A DNA stretch of 54,385 nt from contig JAUCBJ010004015.1 of the NCBI GenBank assembly GCA_032718475.1, forward strand, positions 1 to 54,385, read 5' to 3'. The DNA comes from Nemertoderma westbladi. Taxonomy: Eukaryota; Xenacoelomorpha; Nemertodermatida; Nemertodermatidae. This document shows positions 1 through 10,757 of this stretch, in pieces. Each line of letters begins with the position of its first letter. Position 1 is the stretch's first letter. The position numbers and the translations under genes were made by a program. Under the pieces are notes generated by a model. That model searched no databases and was not told the DNA's origin. It worked only from the letters and a program-made list of their open reading frames with translations.

Positions 1-334
1 ATGCGAGCGTTGGGAGACCGCATGGAGGTTCTATGAAAATAATATTTTGTTTTTTTTTAGTGTAACCTCTCCCACACTCCTTTTAAGTAGCTTAGGGAGC
101 CATTTTCGGGTTTATTGTTTGGTTATTCCCAAGTGACTCATAGATTCGAACAGTTAGCTCTCTGTCGGGCGATCGGCAAAGAAAGGAACAAGCGATTTGC
201 AGGAGCCGTATAAAATTAGTAAAAATATTAGTGGACGGCAGGTTAGCGCCATCCAGCGGTGAGAAGCAGTTTTGTGTTTAGCAGCAGTGCAGCAGTAATA
301 ACGCGCTCCTGATCGCCCCTGTTTAACACAGGCG

Positions 335-802
335 GTGGAGGGGGTGAGGGTGGATTTGGTACCCAGGGGTGTTTGGGCGAACCAGGTAGTGGCGTCTTCA
401 GACGTATCGATTATAAATCTCGACGCCACTTCCTATGTTCGCTCCAATGCCTCAACGGAGACCTTACTTGCTCAGAGGGAGCGGGTCAAGCGGGCCCACT
501 ACCAGGAGGCCCGCGAATCCCGCAGGATGCACTTCACCCCGTTGGTGTGTTCCACTAACGGTGTATGGGCTGCAGCGGCGGCTGTATTCATCCGGCACCT
601 TGCGGAGACCCTATGCTCTAAGAGGGTCGGGATGAGACAGCGGCGTTTGGGAAAGGTTTTGGGTGCGGTGAGGCGGCGGTGGCTGCAGTTTGGTCTCCTT
701 GAGGTGACCTCTCTGTGCCTCCGGGGTGGTAGGAGGCCGTGGCGGGGCCTCGGGTTTGGGGATGGGGCGGGGATTCGTGGTGTTGACACAGATATGTACT
801 GA
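335..802 (+). pseudogene. C-terminal fragment of a non-LTR-type reverse transcriptase protein
   Basis: A plus-strand frame of 155 codons, GC-rich against its surroundings, ends at a stop at 800-802. It reads basic and Arg-rich, with RERVKRAHYQEARESRR, HFTPLVCSTNG and LCLRGGRRPW followed by GLGFGDGAGI. This order (basic K/R-Y stretch, FTPLV-x-S-x-x-G, C-I/L-R-G-x-R) is recalled from the C-terminal tails of a reverse transcriptase group common in cnidarian and sponge genomes. No polymerase core or endonuclease is attached, so it is a 5'-truncated relic. A host exon cannot be ruled out. Confidence 0.45.
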
Positions 803-977
803 TTACATCTGTTTCTTTATTGTAAAATATTTATTGTTAACCTGTACTTAAATCTTAATTATTCTACTTAATTAATTTGTGATCATCTCTGCTTCGCCTG
901 ATTTTATATTTTATTGATGGAATAATAAATTGTTGGTCAGTAACAGAAAAAAAAATAAAAGATTCGTTTTAACTAAC

Positions 978-1097
978 CTTGAGATTGTATTATCGCCAGG
1001 GCCCCCAGCGCCGAGACCCCAACTTAGAGGATTTGGGTATTCGCCTTTATCCAGAATCGAGTAATCGCCAGAAAAATCACCATCATATACAATCCAC
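978..1097 (-). CDS. Crystallin gene exon 7: Greek-key motif B of domain 4
   Basis: The acceptor is TGCTATGTAG and the donor TCAAG|GTTAGT. One base completes an Arg codon with exon 6, 39 codons follow, and two bases remain. It encodes WIVYDGDFSGDYSILDKGEY, then a Trp-Gly-rich turn and GDNTIS. WIVYDGDFSGD is the best motif-B hairpin in the gene, and the sequence closely follows the known crystallin pattern with a long Gly/Pro-rich loop before D-N-x-I-S. The next exon must lie left of position 1. Confidence 0.93.
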
Positions 1098-2104
1098 CTA
1101 CATAGCAGAATAATTACCATTTATGCAAGAATTATAATCTATCACTTTATAAGATTACAGTGGGAGCAGCTTTATACGTTTTGCCTTTTGGAGACAAGAA
1201 ATGTAACCTTATAAACAGTTTGATTATGTACGACTTGGAGTAATTTTATATTAAGATATCCAATGTAAGGGGGGGGGGGGGGGGGGTGGTAGTTCATTTT
1301 CTGACCAAAAAGTAAAATTTTTTAAATATATCCTATCTCCCTGCAGAATTTTATGTTGAATCTAAACATGGAAACCGTTTTTCCATTTTCTTGCTTAGTT
1401 TTCTAGATATATGGGATAGAAGAAACTGGCTCTGATATATTGATGTATTGGTAAATGCGATGAAGTTTAGTGTTTGCATTCAATTTCGGCAAAATATGTT
1501 GTCTGTGTTGCCAATAAACATGAAAGAGCACCCTACCATTTTTTACAAATAATATTTGACGCAATGGTAACATTAAAATTAAAAAAACCATGCAGTGTTT
1601 TTGTTTGGAGAGAGGTGAATCGAGGGGGGGGGGGGGGGGGGGGTGTTTAGACATATACAGTTAGATAGGTAGGGCTAACCATAAATCTGTCTGTATCACC
1701 ATTCCACAATGCCATTTTAAAGTAGAACACTATGATTAGATGTTTTGTTGTTTTGACTACTTATACTATATTATTCCCCAAATATCCATGATCCATTTTA
1801 ATACTTTTCCCCCTAACAATTGTAGCCATTTTAGAACACTAAGGAAACTCTGGTCAAAATGTGTGTAACAATAAAATTTATTGTGGCCGGGTAAATGAAA
1901 AAAACATCAAGTAATAATTGTACTTATATGTTGTAAAGTAAATAAATTCAATGATTCAAATCAATTAATTAACTAGATTTCCTCAGTAAAGAGGACACAC
2001 AAAACAGTTCATGTAAATCTGATGTTCGAACCACCTCTCTCCGCCATATAATAACTAAAAGCTGCAACAGCCACCTGTTTGGTATTTATAAGGCAAAATA
2101 TAAA
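1098..2104. other. Intron sequence with two long poly-G tracts
   Basis: This is part of the intron between exons 6 and 7. It contains runs of 18 G at 1269-1286 and 20 G at 1624-1643 in otherwise AT-rich sequence. No gene or recognisable transposon is seen. Confidence 0.6.
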
Positions 2105-2634
2105 ACCCCAGTTAGTTTTCTTTATATTTATAATAATCTTTGGAAAATGGAAAATGTTACTAAAGTCCATTTCTTTAAATTATTTTAGCCATAACATCGC
2201 GAGTTTTAATCGTACGGAGCTGAATTGGGCTCATTCTGTTCGGAATATAACGATTTTATTCAAATCCACTTCCAATATTATGATTTTAATATGTTTTCTC
2301 ATTTAAAAACGCTGTGAAAAAAATACACCTTATCCAAAATTTTGTTTCAACATTGAGATTTTACCCTCTAATAGAGCAATAATTGCTGGTGTCTTTCAAA
2401 ACATATGGGTTTAGTTGTTTTTATTTTGCGGTATTACAATAATCACGTCTTAAATGCATCCAAATCGTTATTCTTCTATAATAATAATCGGAATGTTAAA
2501 TGAATGAATTTCCTTTCCACAAAATTGTGTATAGTTAAATATGGTGGATATGATAGATATTGAGAGAGATACCGTACAGTACAGTGTTGTAGATTAGATT
2601 AGTAGATATGGAATGTCCCTACATAAAACTGCAT

Positions 2635-2690
2635 TGTTTACAGCCTCAATAATATTTAAACCGTTATAAATAGTATTGAGGCTGTAAACA
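2635..2690. repeat. Perfect 17-bp hairpin
   Basis: The arms 2635-2651 (TGTTTACAGCCTCAATA) and 2674-2690 are exact reverse complements around a 22-nt loop. It lies in the spacer of the long inverted-repeat element. The stretch just before it (about 2608-2634) reappears inverted at about 6340-6367, next to a reverse transcriptase relic. Confidence 0.7.
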
Positions 2691-2740
2691 AACTATGCAT
2701 AGATAGTTAAAATAACGTGAAAAGAAAACAAAATAAAACT

Positions 2741-2771
2741 TATATTTTGTAATAATATCTATTAATGTACT
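2741..2771. repeat. Left target-site duplication of RTE copy A (31 bp)
   Basis: This 31-bp stretch, beginning TATATTTTGTAATAATA and ending TTAATGTACT, is repeated exactly at 3993-4023 and brackets the LINE fragment between them. A perfect duplication of this length is strong evidence for target-primed insertion. Confidence 0.85.
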
Positions 2772-3992
2772 ACTACTACTACTACTAGGATCAGCATGCT
2801 GCATTGCAGCTGAATTTTTAAGAATGCTGTGCCGGCTTATCAACAAAATTGCACCGCTACAACTCCCTATCACCCATGACATTTGCTAGATCATCCGCAT
2901 CTTCAAGGCCAGTGTCCTTTAAGATGCGTCTCAAGAAAGTCATGGGCTGTCCACCATGCTTATTCACTCCATGAGGCTGCCAAAGTACAAGATTATGCAC
3001 TGGCTGGTCCTCACGGCGAAAGCAATGTCCTGCAAAGCGGAGGCGATTTTGTTCTAGTGAGAACCAATGAGACATCTCCAATGATATATAGTGTCTGGTT
3101 GGAAATGTGTGCATTGTACTTGACACAATGAATGAATGAATCGACAAACAATGGGGGAACACCATCTACTCCACTGGCACGATTGGTCTTAATGCTCTTT
3201 GCAGCAGCCTTCGCTTCTGCAAAGGAGATATCGCCAATGGGAATATCTGGGAGTACAGACTCAGACACTTTTACTTCTATAAAGTTATCAGGCAATACCA
3301 TGTCATTATTGAGGAGCTTTTCAAAGTGGGCTTTCCAACCATTGCGGCGATCGGCTGGTGATTCAGCCTTAACCTTCGTGGTTGGTTGACTTTTCCGCCC
3401 AGTAAGCAAATTGATCGATTTCCATGCCTGGGATGATTGCCTGCTGACGTCAGCATTATTGATGGCATCAACCTGTTGGTTTATTAGGTATATTATAACG
3501 CTATCAACTGTCACAAGTACTGCCTGTTCACGGACCTAGATGCAGCCTTAACTGCAGTATTGGCCGCTGTAGTCTGTTTGAGTCGGGACTCTTTCTGCGC
3601 TTTATGAAGGTCATTTCGGCACTTCTGAAAATTTTGTTTTTGAAAATTTTCCTGTTTCAAGGGTGTACAGGAACTATTTCTGCAGCTGCTAACTTAACTG
3701 CTTCTGTAAAGGCAGTATAGCCCTCGCAGTGATCTGCCGCCTCAGAGGCAAGAGCCTCATACCTGTTGCTCAGCTGTAGTGTGAAGCTGGATCTCACACT
3801 GGGCTGTTGCAACAGAGAGGACCTGTCATGCCGCGGCAAGGCAGATTTCGTTGTTCTGCTAGCACGCAGACTAAGTCTTACCTTTGCCACAATAAGGCGG
3901 TGATCACTGGAGAAGGGTCGAAGTGTAAATGCATTAGTCTTGTATAGAGCTCCAGTATTACCTACGAAACAAAATATGGTCTATCTGGGACA
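2772..3992 (-). mobile_element. RTE-like LINE copy A, 5'-truncated and internally deleted
   Basis: The 3' end (left) is a TAG/AGT trinucleotide microsatellite after a conserved 3' terminus containing GCAGCATGCTGATCC. Coding pieces match the fuller copy at 37.6-41.3 kb: the C-terminal tail (RLRFAGHCFRREDQPVHN, about 3045-2860) followed directly upstream by the endonuclease-to-RT linker (3900-3145). The whole polymerase core is missing between them, at a junction near 3131-3145 within a short GAAT repeat. The 5' end is truncated in the endonuclease domain at 3992. Exact 31-bp repeats flank it. Confidence 0.88.
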
Positions 3993-4023
3993 TATATTTT
4001 GTAATAATATCTATTAATGTACT
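3993..4023. repeat. Right target-site duplication of RTE copy A (31 bp)
   Basis: It is identical to 2741-2771 and marks the 5' (truncated) end of the LINE insertion into the inverted-repeat element. Confidence 0.85.
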
Positions 4024-4605
4024 CATCTGCTCAATATAATGTATTAGTATTACATCGTATGTACATCTATAATAACAAATATTTCCAACCACAATGGTCC
4101 ATCTGTTTCCAGAAATACAATAGGTTTCCTTGGAAACATTAACATTAAGAAATATCACGTCTTAGTACCAAAACCCTAAACAATTACAATAATCATTCCT
4201 GAAAAACTACGATTTGGATGTATTTGAGACTTAATTATTGATTGAAATGTCACGAAATAAAAACCTCAAAACCTGTATAATTTTTTAAATCAGCAATTAA
4301 TTATTACTCTATTAGACTGCAAAATCTCGAATGCTGGGGAACACAAATTTTAAAAAGATGCATTTTTCACATTGCTTTTTTATTGAGAAAACGTCATAAT
4401 AAAATCATAAAATTGGAAGTGGATTTACATAAAATCGTTATATTCCGAACAGAATGAGCCCAAAATGAGCTCCGCACAATTAAAACTTGAGAAGTTATGG
4501 CCAAAAATAAGCTGGTGCCTAATTACAAAAAAAGGACTTTAGTTAAAGATTTTTGAATGATTAGGACGTATAAATAAGTTTTTATATTAATGTTTAATGA
4601 CTTAC

Positions 4606-4887
4606 CGACCGCACTCAACTATAATACTCGATGCCTTATTGTTCATATCACACACTTTTTTCATCCCATCAACATCAACTTCTGAGTTAAAGTAAGCGCT
4701 GCAGCCCACGAAATCTTGGAACTCATACAATACAATCTTCGGACTGGGACATTTACCAGAAACGTGTTGCTTTAGCCTTCGGATCGAGGTAATCACATTG
4801 GTCGCTGATGAAGGGTTGAGACCTATACTAAGTTCTGGGATATAACCAGGATTGACAATCCAATTTGTAGATCGATATTGCTTGTCC
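4606..4887 (-). CDS. Crystallin gene exon 6: motif B of domain 3 fused to motif A of domain 4
   Basis: The acceptor is TTTTTTTACAG and the donor CG|GTAAGT. At 282 nt this is the largest exon: one base completing a Lys codon, 93 codons, then phase 2. The first half reads DKQYRSTNWIVNPGY and TNVITSIRRLKQ, a motif B with Ser in place of the hairpin Gly. The second half reads SPKIVLYEFQDFVGCS and ends MNNKASSIIVECGR. LYEFQDFVG is a classical hairpin and NNKASS is a complete calcium signature. The other motifs occupy separate exons, so an intron has been lost here or gained elsewhere. Confidence 0.92.
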
Positions 4888-4954
4888 CTGTAAAAAAAAC
4901 TCGCAAAATAAATAACCGCAATATATATACGTGTTAATTAATTTAAATTAATTA

Positions 4955-5695
4955 AATTAAATCTTCAAGGCCACTGTCCTTTAAGGCGTCTCAAGAAATT
5001 AATGGAGTTCCCACCATGCTTATTTTCTCCATGGGGCTGCTAAACTGGTTCTCCGGCGAAAGCAATGTCCTGCGAAGTGGAGGCAGCTTTGTTCAAGTGT
5101 CAGATTGGAGGAGCAATGAAACACCTCCAATGATATATAATTTCTGGTTGGAGATGTGTGCATAGTACTTGACACAGTGAACCAAACGTAGCATGCTTGT
5201 GAATGTACCATACATAGATTTGACGTCAACAGGCCATTAGAGCCCAGCATGGACAACAATAGTGGAGGACTGGTACATCTGCTGCTCAAAATTATCGGAA
5301 CTTGAGATTCCAATGTATTCTTTGTGAATTCCAAGTCCTGGACAGCCCATCCAATGCTGCCCATGCCTTTCTTATGTATTTGAAGGACCTCATCTGACTT
5401 CCGGATCCATGATCCCCGATAACAGAAGTCAACTAAATGCTCAAGCATACCTTCCTTTGAGATTATGCTCTGTAATTTCCTGACGTCATTTCCTCATTTC
5501 CTGATTCAAAGTAAACAAACAAATTGGTCTTCTTGGAGTTAATAAAAAGACCAACACTAGAAGCAGCCTGCTCTAATAAGCTGAGGAGCATGGGCCCCCT
5601 CTCATGATTCTGAGAGTCCTCCTAAGTCATCCTCAAAGTCTAGATCAGTTAGGTACTTGGCTGGTTCTCGTCAACTTTGGAGCCAGATGATCTAA
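4955..5695 (-). mobile_element. RTE-like LINE copy, old and diverged fragment
   Basis: The reverse strand encodes the same RT C-terminal tail as the other RTE copies, with many changes: ISLEVFHCSSNLTLEQ, RLHFAGHCFRR-like and YRGSWIRKSDEVLQIHKKG. It lacks the 3' terminus and trinucleotide tail. Small indels break the frame repeatedly, and a larger gap sits before the region of the A/B palm motifs. It is the most diverged minus-strand copy in the window. Confidence 0.75.
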
Positions 5696-5699
5696 GGGT

Positions 5700-7520
5700 C
5701 GAGAAACATTGTGAAGAGAGTAATACGATCAGGTGCCCCCCTGCTAAACACCAACTTTTTAATGTATTCAGTTAGACCAACCAAAATTGCAGCCGTCGAT
5801 CCACATTATGCATACTCTGGACTCCGCCTATTTTTCTCCTGTTGGAGGCAGTTTCTGGTGCACATTGGGAATTCATGTACCAGCCAATCTCTAGCCCCAT
5901 GGTCTCCCTGGAGTCTCCCTGGCCTCAACAGCTGTGCTGATTAAGCCAGTATCTGCAATGATTTTCCCCTGATGCTGTACCTTATGGCTATGTGAACCAC
6001 AAAGGCACATCAATGCTGAGTTCAGTTTGGTTCGCACCAAGGACACTGTTGTCAAGTAAAGGATCCCCCGTTTTTCTGACAACAGCAAACTAATCCTGTT
6101 GATTAGAGCATGGGTGCAAATATTGGATTGTGTGCAAATCTGGCTCGATCTCCACACTGTGGGCGACCTCAGAAAGATAGTCGCGAATAGCATTGTGCCT
6201 TATATTAGGGAAACCACCATTGTGGCAGTGAATACTATGTGGAACTGAAAATGAAGAACCACAGGCACAAGTAGTAGGTAGTAGGCATCTATTGTATCCA
6301 TTGCGGATTCCCCCCATACCTTAGACACAGACTATCCCGAAATGCAGTTTTATGTAGGGACATTCCAAATCTATAATCTTATATCATCATCAAGTCTGAT
6401 ATCCAGATCACCATACTTTCAGTGTGAAACTCTCTAAGGCATTCATGCTGTCCCTCACGTGGAGATGATTCCGCATCCACAAAATGAAGTGGTTCACACA
6501 GTTTCTTTGAGTTTTGTAACAGTAATGGTAATTAATCATCCAGCTTCATCAGGACTAGACCAACTTCACAAACTGGGAGTGACAACAGATCATGCTCGAC
6601 TTCAACTGGACCAGCCGGTGATTTAGGGTATCAGTCTGTTTGAAGTGAGGTCTGCAAGTGACTGTAAAGAATCTACGAAACCTGGAGTTGTCCTGGCTAA
6701 GAAATTTACCTTTGACTGGAAACCAAAAACCATACAACTGTATACCTGTTGAGTGGCTGTAAAATGCAAAACCGTTTAACCTCGAAATTTGTCAGCACAA
6801 ATCAGATACACGCTTCTCTATAAGACATGTATTGTCAAAACCAATAAAGGAGCCAAGCACCCGGTGTCCATCTGTAATCTTTCTGCAAAAATCTCAATGG
6901 CCATTTCCTGGTACTCTTCTTTGGCGATGAGGTACGATTTGGTACCATTAGGGTAGTAACCATGTACAGGTCCTACTCCACAGACCCAGTTCCAGAAATC
7001 TATTAGGTACTGCAGGCTCCCAGCTATATTCCCATCGTCAGCGTACCATGTATGCAAGAATATACCAGCCAAATCCTGAGCTGGGACAGTGGCAGAATTG
7101 TGATCCAAGCCCTGGGTCTGAGATGGATCCTGAGACTGTGAAGTATCTGTGTTGGAATTGTAAACTAAGCCCTGAGGCTGGGGTGGATCTATTTCTGGGC
7201 CGGTGTATAAACCAAACCCTGAGCAGGATCTGTGCCACCTAATGCCTGCAAGCACCTGTTCTTACTTCCCAACTTCTTTATACTTCTTTATGAGAGTGAT
7301 CCGATAGCATACATGGCCAGAGCTAAAGGGTCCCCTTGCGATGTCCCCTCTTCAGACCAATCAACCTGATGGTCAACAAACATGGGTGTGTAGTATGTGT
7401 TTATGAGAATAATAGAGAGAGGGACAAATAATCTGACAGTTCAGAACGGTGAGCTGTCTGTTGAACACGTTAAAGGCATTTGCGGCATTCAGCAGGAGGA
7501 TACCTTAAAACTCACGTCTT
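5700..7520 (-). pseudogene. Decayed reverse transcriptase of a YADDG-type retroelement
   Basis: Frame-shifted pieces on the minus strand run in the expected order: NAANAFNVFNRQ (about 7480), EEGTSQGDPLALAMYAIG (about 7330), WYADDGNIAGSL (about 7040), NGTKSYLIAKEEYQEMA (about 6940), and further downstream TCACGSSFSVPHSIHCHNG with IRHNAIRDYLS (about 6270-6180). These are the A palm motif, the QGDPL motif, the YADD catalytic box and a Cys-His C-terminal region of a reverse transcriptase group I know from cnidarian and sponge genomes. Numerous stops and frameshifts show it is dead. A tandem repeat lies between the YADD box and an upstream segment (PQPQGL / SQSQDPSQTQGL). Confidence 0.72.
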
Positions 7521-7580
7521 TCATAGAATTCCCTTAATTAGCAAGTCGTAAGACTTGATTACTGTAATAAGAATTGTTCG

Positions 7581-7632
7581 CTGATTGACTGGCTGACTGA
7601 CTGGCTGGCTGGCTGACTGACTGACTGACTGA
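7581..7632. repeat. (CTGA)n/(CTGG)n tetranucleotide tract
   Basis: About 13 tetranucleotide units, mixed CTGA and CTGG, are followed by CTACAGCCAAAACTAC. A related (CAGA)n tract occurs at 8664-8683. Such tracts often end short interspersed elements in invertebrate genomes, but no element could be delimited. Confidence 0.7.
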
Positions 7633-9113
7633 TCTACAGCCAAAACTACTCTAACGATTTTGATGAAATTTTCACAGTGGCTAGATACCGCGATTCTAAG
7701 GTCCCTGGTATGTTCCGCTATTTCGTCCATGAGCCGTGGGCTCGAAAAATAGACATAAACGAAAAAACGCCATAGGCGCAATGGTAAAATAACACCAATG
7801 ACAGCTTGTTGATGGAATTTACATTTGATTGATGACTTCCGACTTGCTTAACGGTGTCTTGACGCCTCTTGACGTCTCTAGTGAATGAATTGTGTGTTCT
7901 ATACCAGCTAGCTACTTGGCAGACTGTTTCTCTGAAAATTACTTTATACACCCATTCAGACCTTAAACTATGGGTGGGAGGGTACTAAAAACAAAACAAT
8001 TGACCTTATTATAGTTTCGGATCCTTTCCTGTGACAAAGAAACACTCTTTACAGTAAGTAAATCTGAAGATTTACAAATTAGTAAGAATTATGACTAGTA
8101 TTTCTACTCTTATATCAAATCTATTCAGTTTCTTTAACATATTTTTATTGGATTTTCTACTTCACACTAAATATCTAATGTTCAGTTTCTTTAACCATAT
8201 ATGGCCAGGGGGGATCATTTTAGAGATTTTTTTGTAATTCATCTGAATCTTTTGATGCATGTTTCTTGGTAAAACCAACCGAGATTACGTGACTTTCACT
8301 TAAATTGGTTCCTTTCAAGCACACATAGAGAGTATTTTTCGTGCAAAAAATTTTCAGATGTTTTTATCACTACGATTATAGAACTCAAATATAACATTCG
8401 ATAAAATTTTTAGTAATTTTGAATGCGCCTTCTGGTGCACGAAAAAAGCAATTGTAGATGAGACACGTTCACGTTCATGGGGTGTCGCGCAGCACACGAA
8501 CTCGAGCATGTTCGAAACAAGTTCGATTTGATCAGGAATCAAAATTTACAGAGGTATTTGCCCGTAACTTTCAAATACATTGGAACCTTTAGTATGCCCA
8601 TACAAAATTTGGTTGAAAATGGTTAAAATCGTCAAAAGTTATTTACAAATGAATTTTTCATTACAGACAGACAGACAGACAGATGGACATGAAATTTTGT
8701 CCTATTTGCTAATTATAATTGTGCGCTAAGGCTCGCAATGACTGCGTGGCTCGCCCCACAGCATGGAGTAGGGGTGATTGCTGCTGGATATAAGATGGCG
8801 GCTGCAGTTTGGACTGCTGAGAGTGGTTTGACTGTGTCTATAGGGTGAAAGGAAACTGTGGTGGGGCATCTGTTTCAGAGATATGGCAGGTGTGAGGTAT
8901 CTTGACCCCAATATGTATTATTCTTAGAATTTGGAGAAATTGATTTCATTTTAATTGGTTATTATTGCATAGTTTATATATTTCTGTATTATTAAATCAA
9001 CACTATTATATAAGAAAATTGGTTATTTATTTAATTGGGTGAATTAATAATTTATTAAATCGAATAAGTGGACATTTAAAAAATAAATAATTGAAACACA
9101 GAAAGGTGCCTAC
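7633..9113. other. Intron sequence without recognised gene
   Basis: This is part of the intron between exons 5 and 6. It holds a (CAGA)n tract at 8664-8683 after a conserved-looking sentence of short-repeat type (AAATCGTCAAAAGTTATTT), and a GC-richer patch at about 8715-8915 of unknown nature. No ORF with a recognisable domain is seen. Confidence 0.5.
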
Positions 9114-9256
9114 TTGAATAATTCCCATTGCCCAGTGGCTACAAATATTGCATTGATATTGTTATCCATTCCACTCCAAACTGACAAATCTGGTATAGAA
9201 TCATGCACTCGAATCATTCGATCTTCAAGAGCCCAAGTTTGAAATACTATTATTCC
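9114..9256 (-). CDS. Crystallin gene exon 5: Greek-key motif A of domain 3
   Basis: The acceptor is CTGTTTCTCAG and the donor CAA|GTAGGC. The exon begins in phase 0, as exon 4 requires, runs 47 codons and ends with two bases. It encodes GIIVFQTWALEDRMIRV, an I-P-D-L turn, then MDNNINAIFVATGQWELF. The hairpin lacks the normal F-x-G and the turn is DNNINA, so the calcium site is probably weak or absent. GQWELF is the opening of the following motif B, which continues in exon 6. Confidence 0.86.
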
Positions 9257-9710
9257 CTGAGAAACAGAGTAAAAAAACAATTTATAAAAGTCTGAAATAT
9301 GTAATAATGCATACAATCTAGGGATATCCAATCAATCTAGAGATATCCAATGTCTGTCTACCTGGAAGTTGATTGGTTTTTACCGTTTATGTAGTATATT
9401 ATTATACTATGTGATTACCACATTATATTTCTGATTTGTGATTTCAGTAGTGATAATTTATATTTTTTGATATTTATGTTATATTTATGTTATAACCTTC
9501 CAGCAGTTTTTGATTTTCCACGATGATGCGGATGTTTGGTAGGATTGTGTGGCGCCACTAAAAAGTATTGGTGTGCCCATGTGCCCTTCCCTGTTCTAGC
9601 TGCAAGCCTGGTGAAGGAGGAAGATGCAAGAACCACTACAACTACCATTCAACATCCACCGCCAAAAACAGGGATTCTCCCCCCTAGCAGCCTAGGTGAC
9701 ACTCTAGTCA

Positions 9711-10557
9711 GACTACTACTACTACTAGGATCGGCATGCTGCATTGCACTTGCATTTTCAAGAATGCTGTGCCGGCTTGTCGACAAAATTGCGCCGCCAC
9801 AACTCCCTATCACCCATGACATTTGCTAGATCATCCGCATCTTCAAGGCCAGTGTCCTTTAAGATGCGTCTCAAGAAATTCATGGGCTGTCCACCATGCT
9901 TATTCACTCCATGAGGCTGCCAAAGTACAAGATTTTGCACTGGCTGGTCCTCACGGCGAAAGCGCAATGTCCTGCAAAGCAGAGGCGATTTTGTTCTAGT
10001 GTCAAGCTTGGGGGAACTAATGAGACACCTCCAATGTTATATAGTGTCTGGTTGGAGAAGTGTGCATTGTACTTGACACAATGAACCCGGCGTAGCATTC
10101 TTGTGAATGTGCCATCCAGAGATTTGGTGTCCTCAGCAGTTAGAGCCCAGCATGTACTCCTATAGAGGAGTACTGGAACTTCTGCTGCTCTAAATAATCG
10201 GACCTTAAGTTTCCGATTAATTCTCGGTTACTTCAAAATCCTGGACAGCCTATTCAAGGCTGTCCATGCCTTTCCCTTACATATTCGAAGGTCCTCACCT
10301 GACTTCCGGATCCATGATCCCAGGTAACAGAAGTCGTCCACATGCTCAAGCATACCATCCTTTGAGCTTATGCTCATCTGGTCAAAAACTTGCTGAGGAC
10401 TTTCAAACTTAACTGTCAAAATTGTGGTCTTTCGGGATTTAATAAAAAGACCAACACTAGAAGCAGCCTGTTCTAACGAGCTGAGGAGCCGTTGGGCTCC
10501 ATCTAGAAATTCTGAGAGTACTCCTAAGTCATCAGCAATGTCTAGATCAGTTAGTCT
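9711..10557 (-). mobile_element. RTE-like LINE copy B, 5'-truncated 3' end
   Basis: It starts on the left with the (ACT)n tail and the conserved 3' terminus (GGATCGGCATGCTGCATTGC). It encodes the C-terminal tail of the polymerase (RFRREDQPVQNLVLWQPHG, VMGDRELWRRNFVDKPAQ) and the CYLGSWIRKSGED region. It is truncated near 10557, just upstream of the palm YADD-equivalent region, where the 16-bp minisatellite begins. Confidence 0.85.
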
Positions 10558-10561
10558 AGAT

Positions 10562-10757
10562 GAATTGTCCGGGACCGAATTGTCCGGGACCGAATTGTCC
10601 TAGGACCAAATTGTCCTAGGACCGAATTGTCCTAGGACCGAATTGTCCTAGGACCGAATTGTCCTAGGACCGAATTGTCCTAGGACCGAATTGTCCTAGG
10701 ACCGAATTGTCCAAGGATCGAATTGTCCTAGGACCGAATTGTCCGGGACCGAATTTT
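10562..10757. repeat. 16-bp palindromic minisatellite, about 12 units
   Basis: Head-to-tail units of GAATTGTCCTAGGACC occur with period 16 between 10562 and 10757. The outer units read GTCCGGGACC and the central ones GTCCTAGGACC. Each unit contains the perfect 10-bp palindrome GTCCTAGGAC, so the array has dyads spaced every 16 bp. It abuts the truncated end of RTE copy B. Confidence 0.9.

Larger units (their letters stand above)
2105..4590. mobile_element. Element with long inverted-repeat arms, interrupted by a LINE
   Basis: The segment at about 2105-2515 and the reverse complement of about 4105-4590 are clearly related over nearly 400 bp, with small indels. Shared landmarks are ACTAAAGTCC, GCCATAAC, GGGCTCATTCTGTTCGG (exact), AATCCACTTCCAAT and ATCCAAATCGT. 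Without the LINE (2772-3992) and one target copy, the element is about 1.2 kb with a spacer near 350 bp. No ORF is evident, so it would be a non-autonomous or foldback DNA element. The right outer edge lies within about 20 bp of the donor of exon 6. Terminal bases and target duplication could not be fixed. Confidence 0.6.

Noticed and set aside
1403-1654. Minus-strand frame starting with poly-proline
   Set aside because: The prolines come from the poly-G tract and no domain follows.
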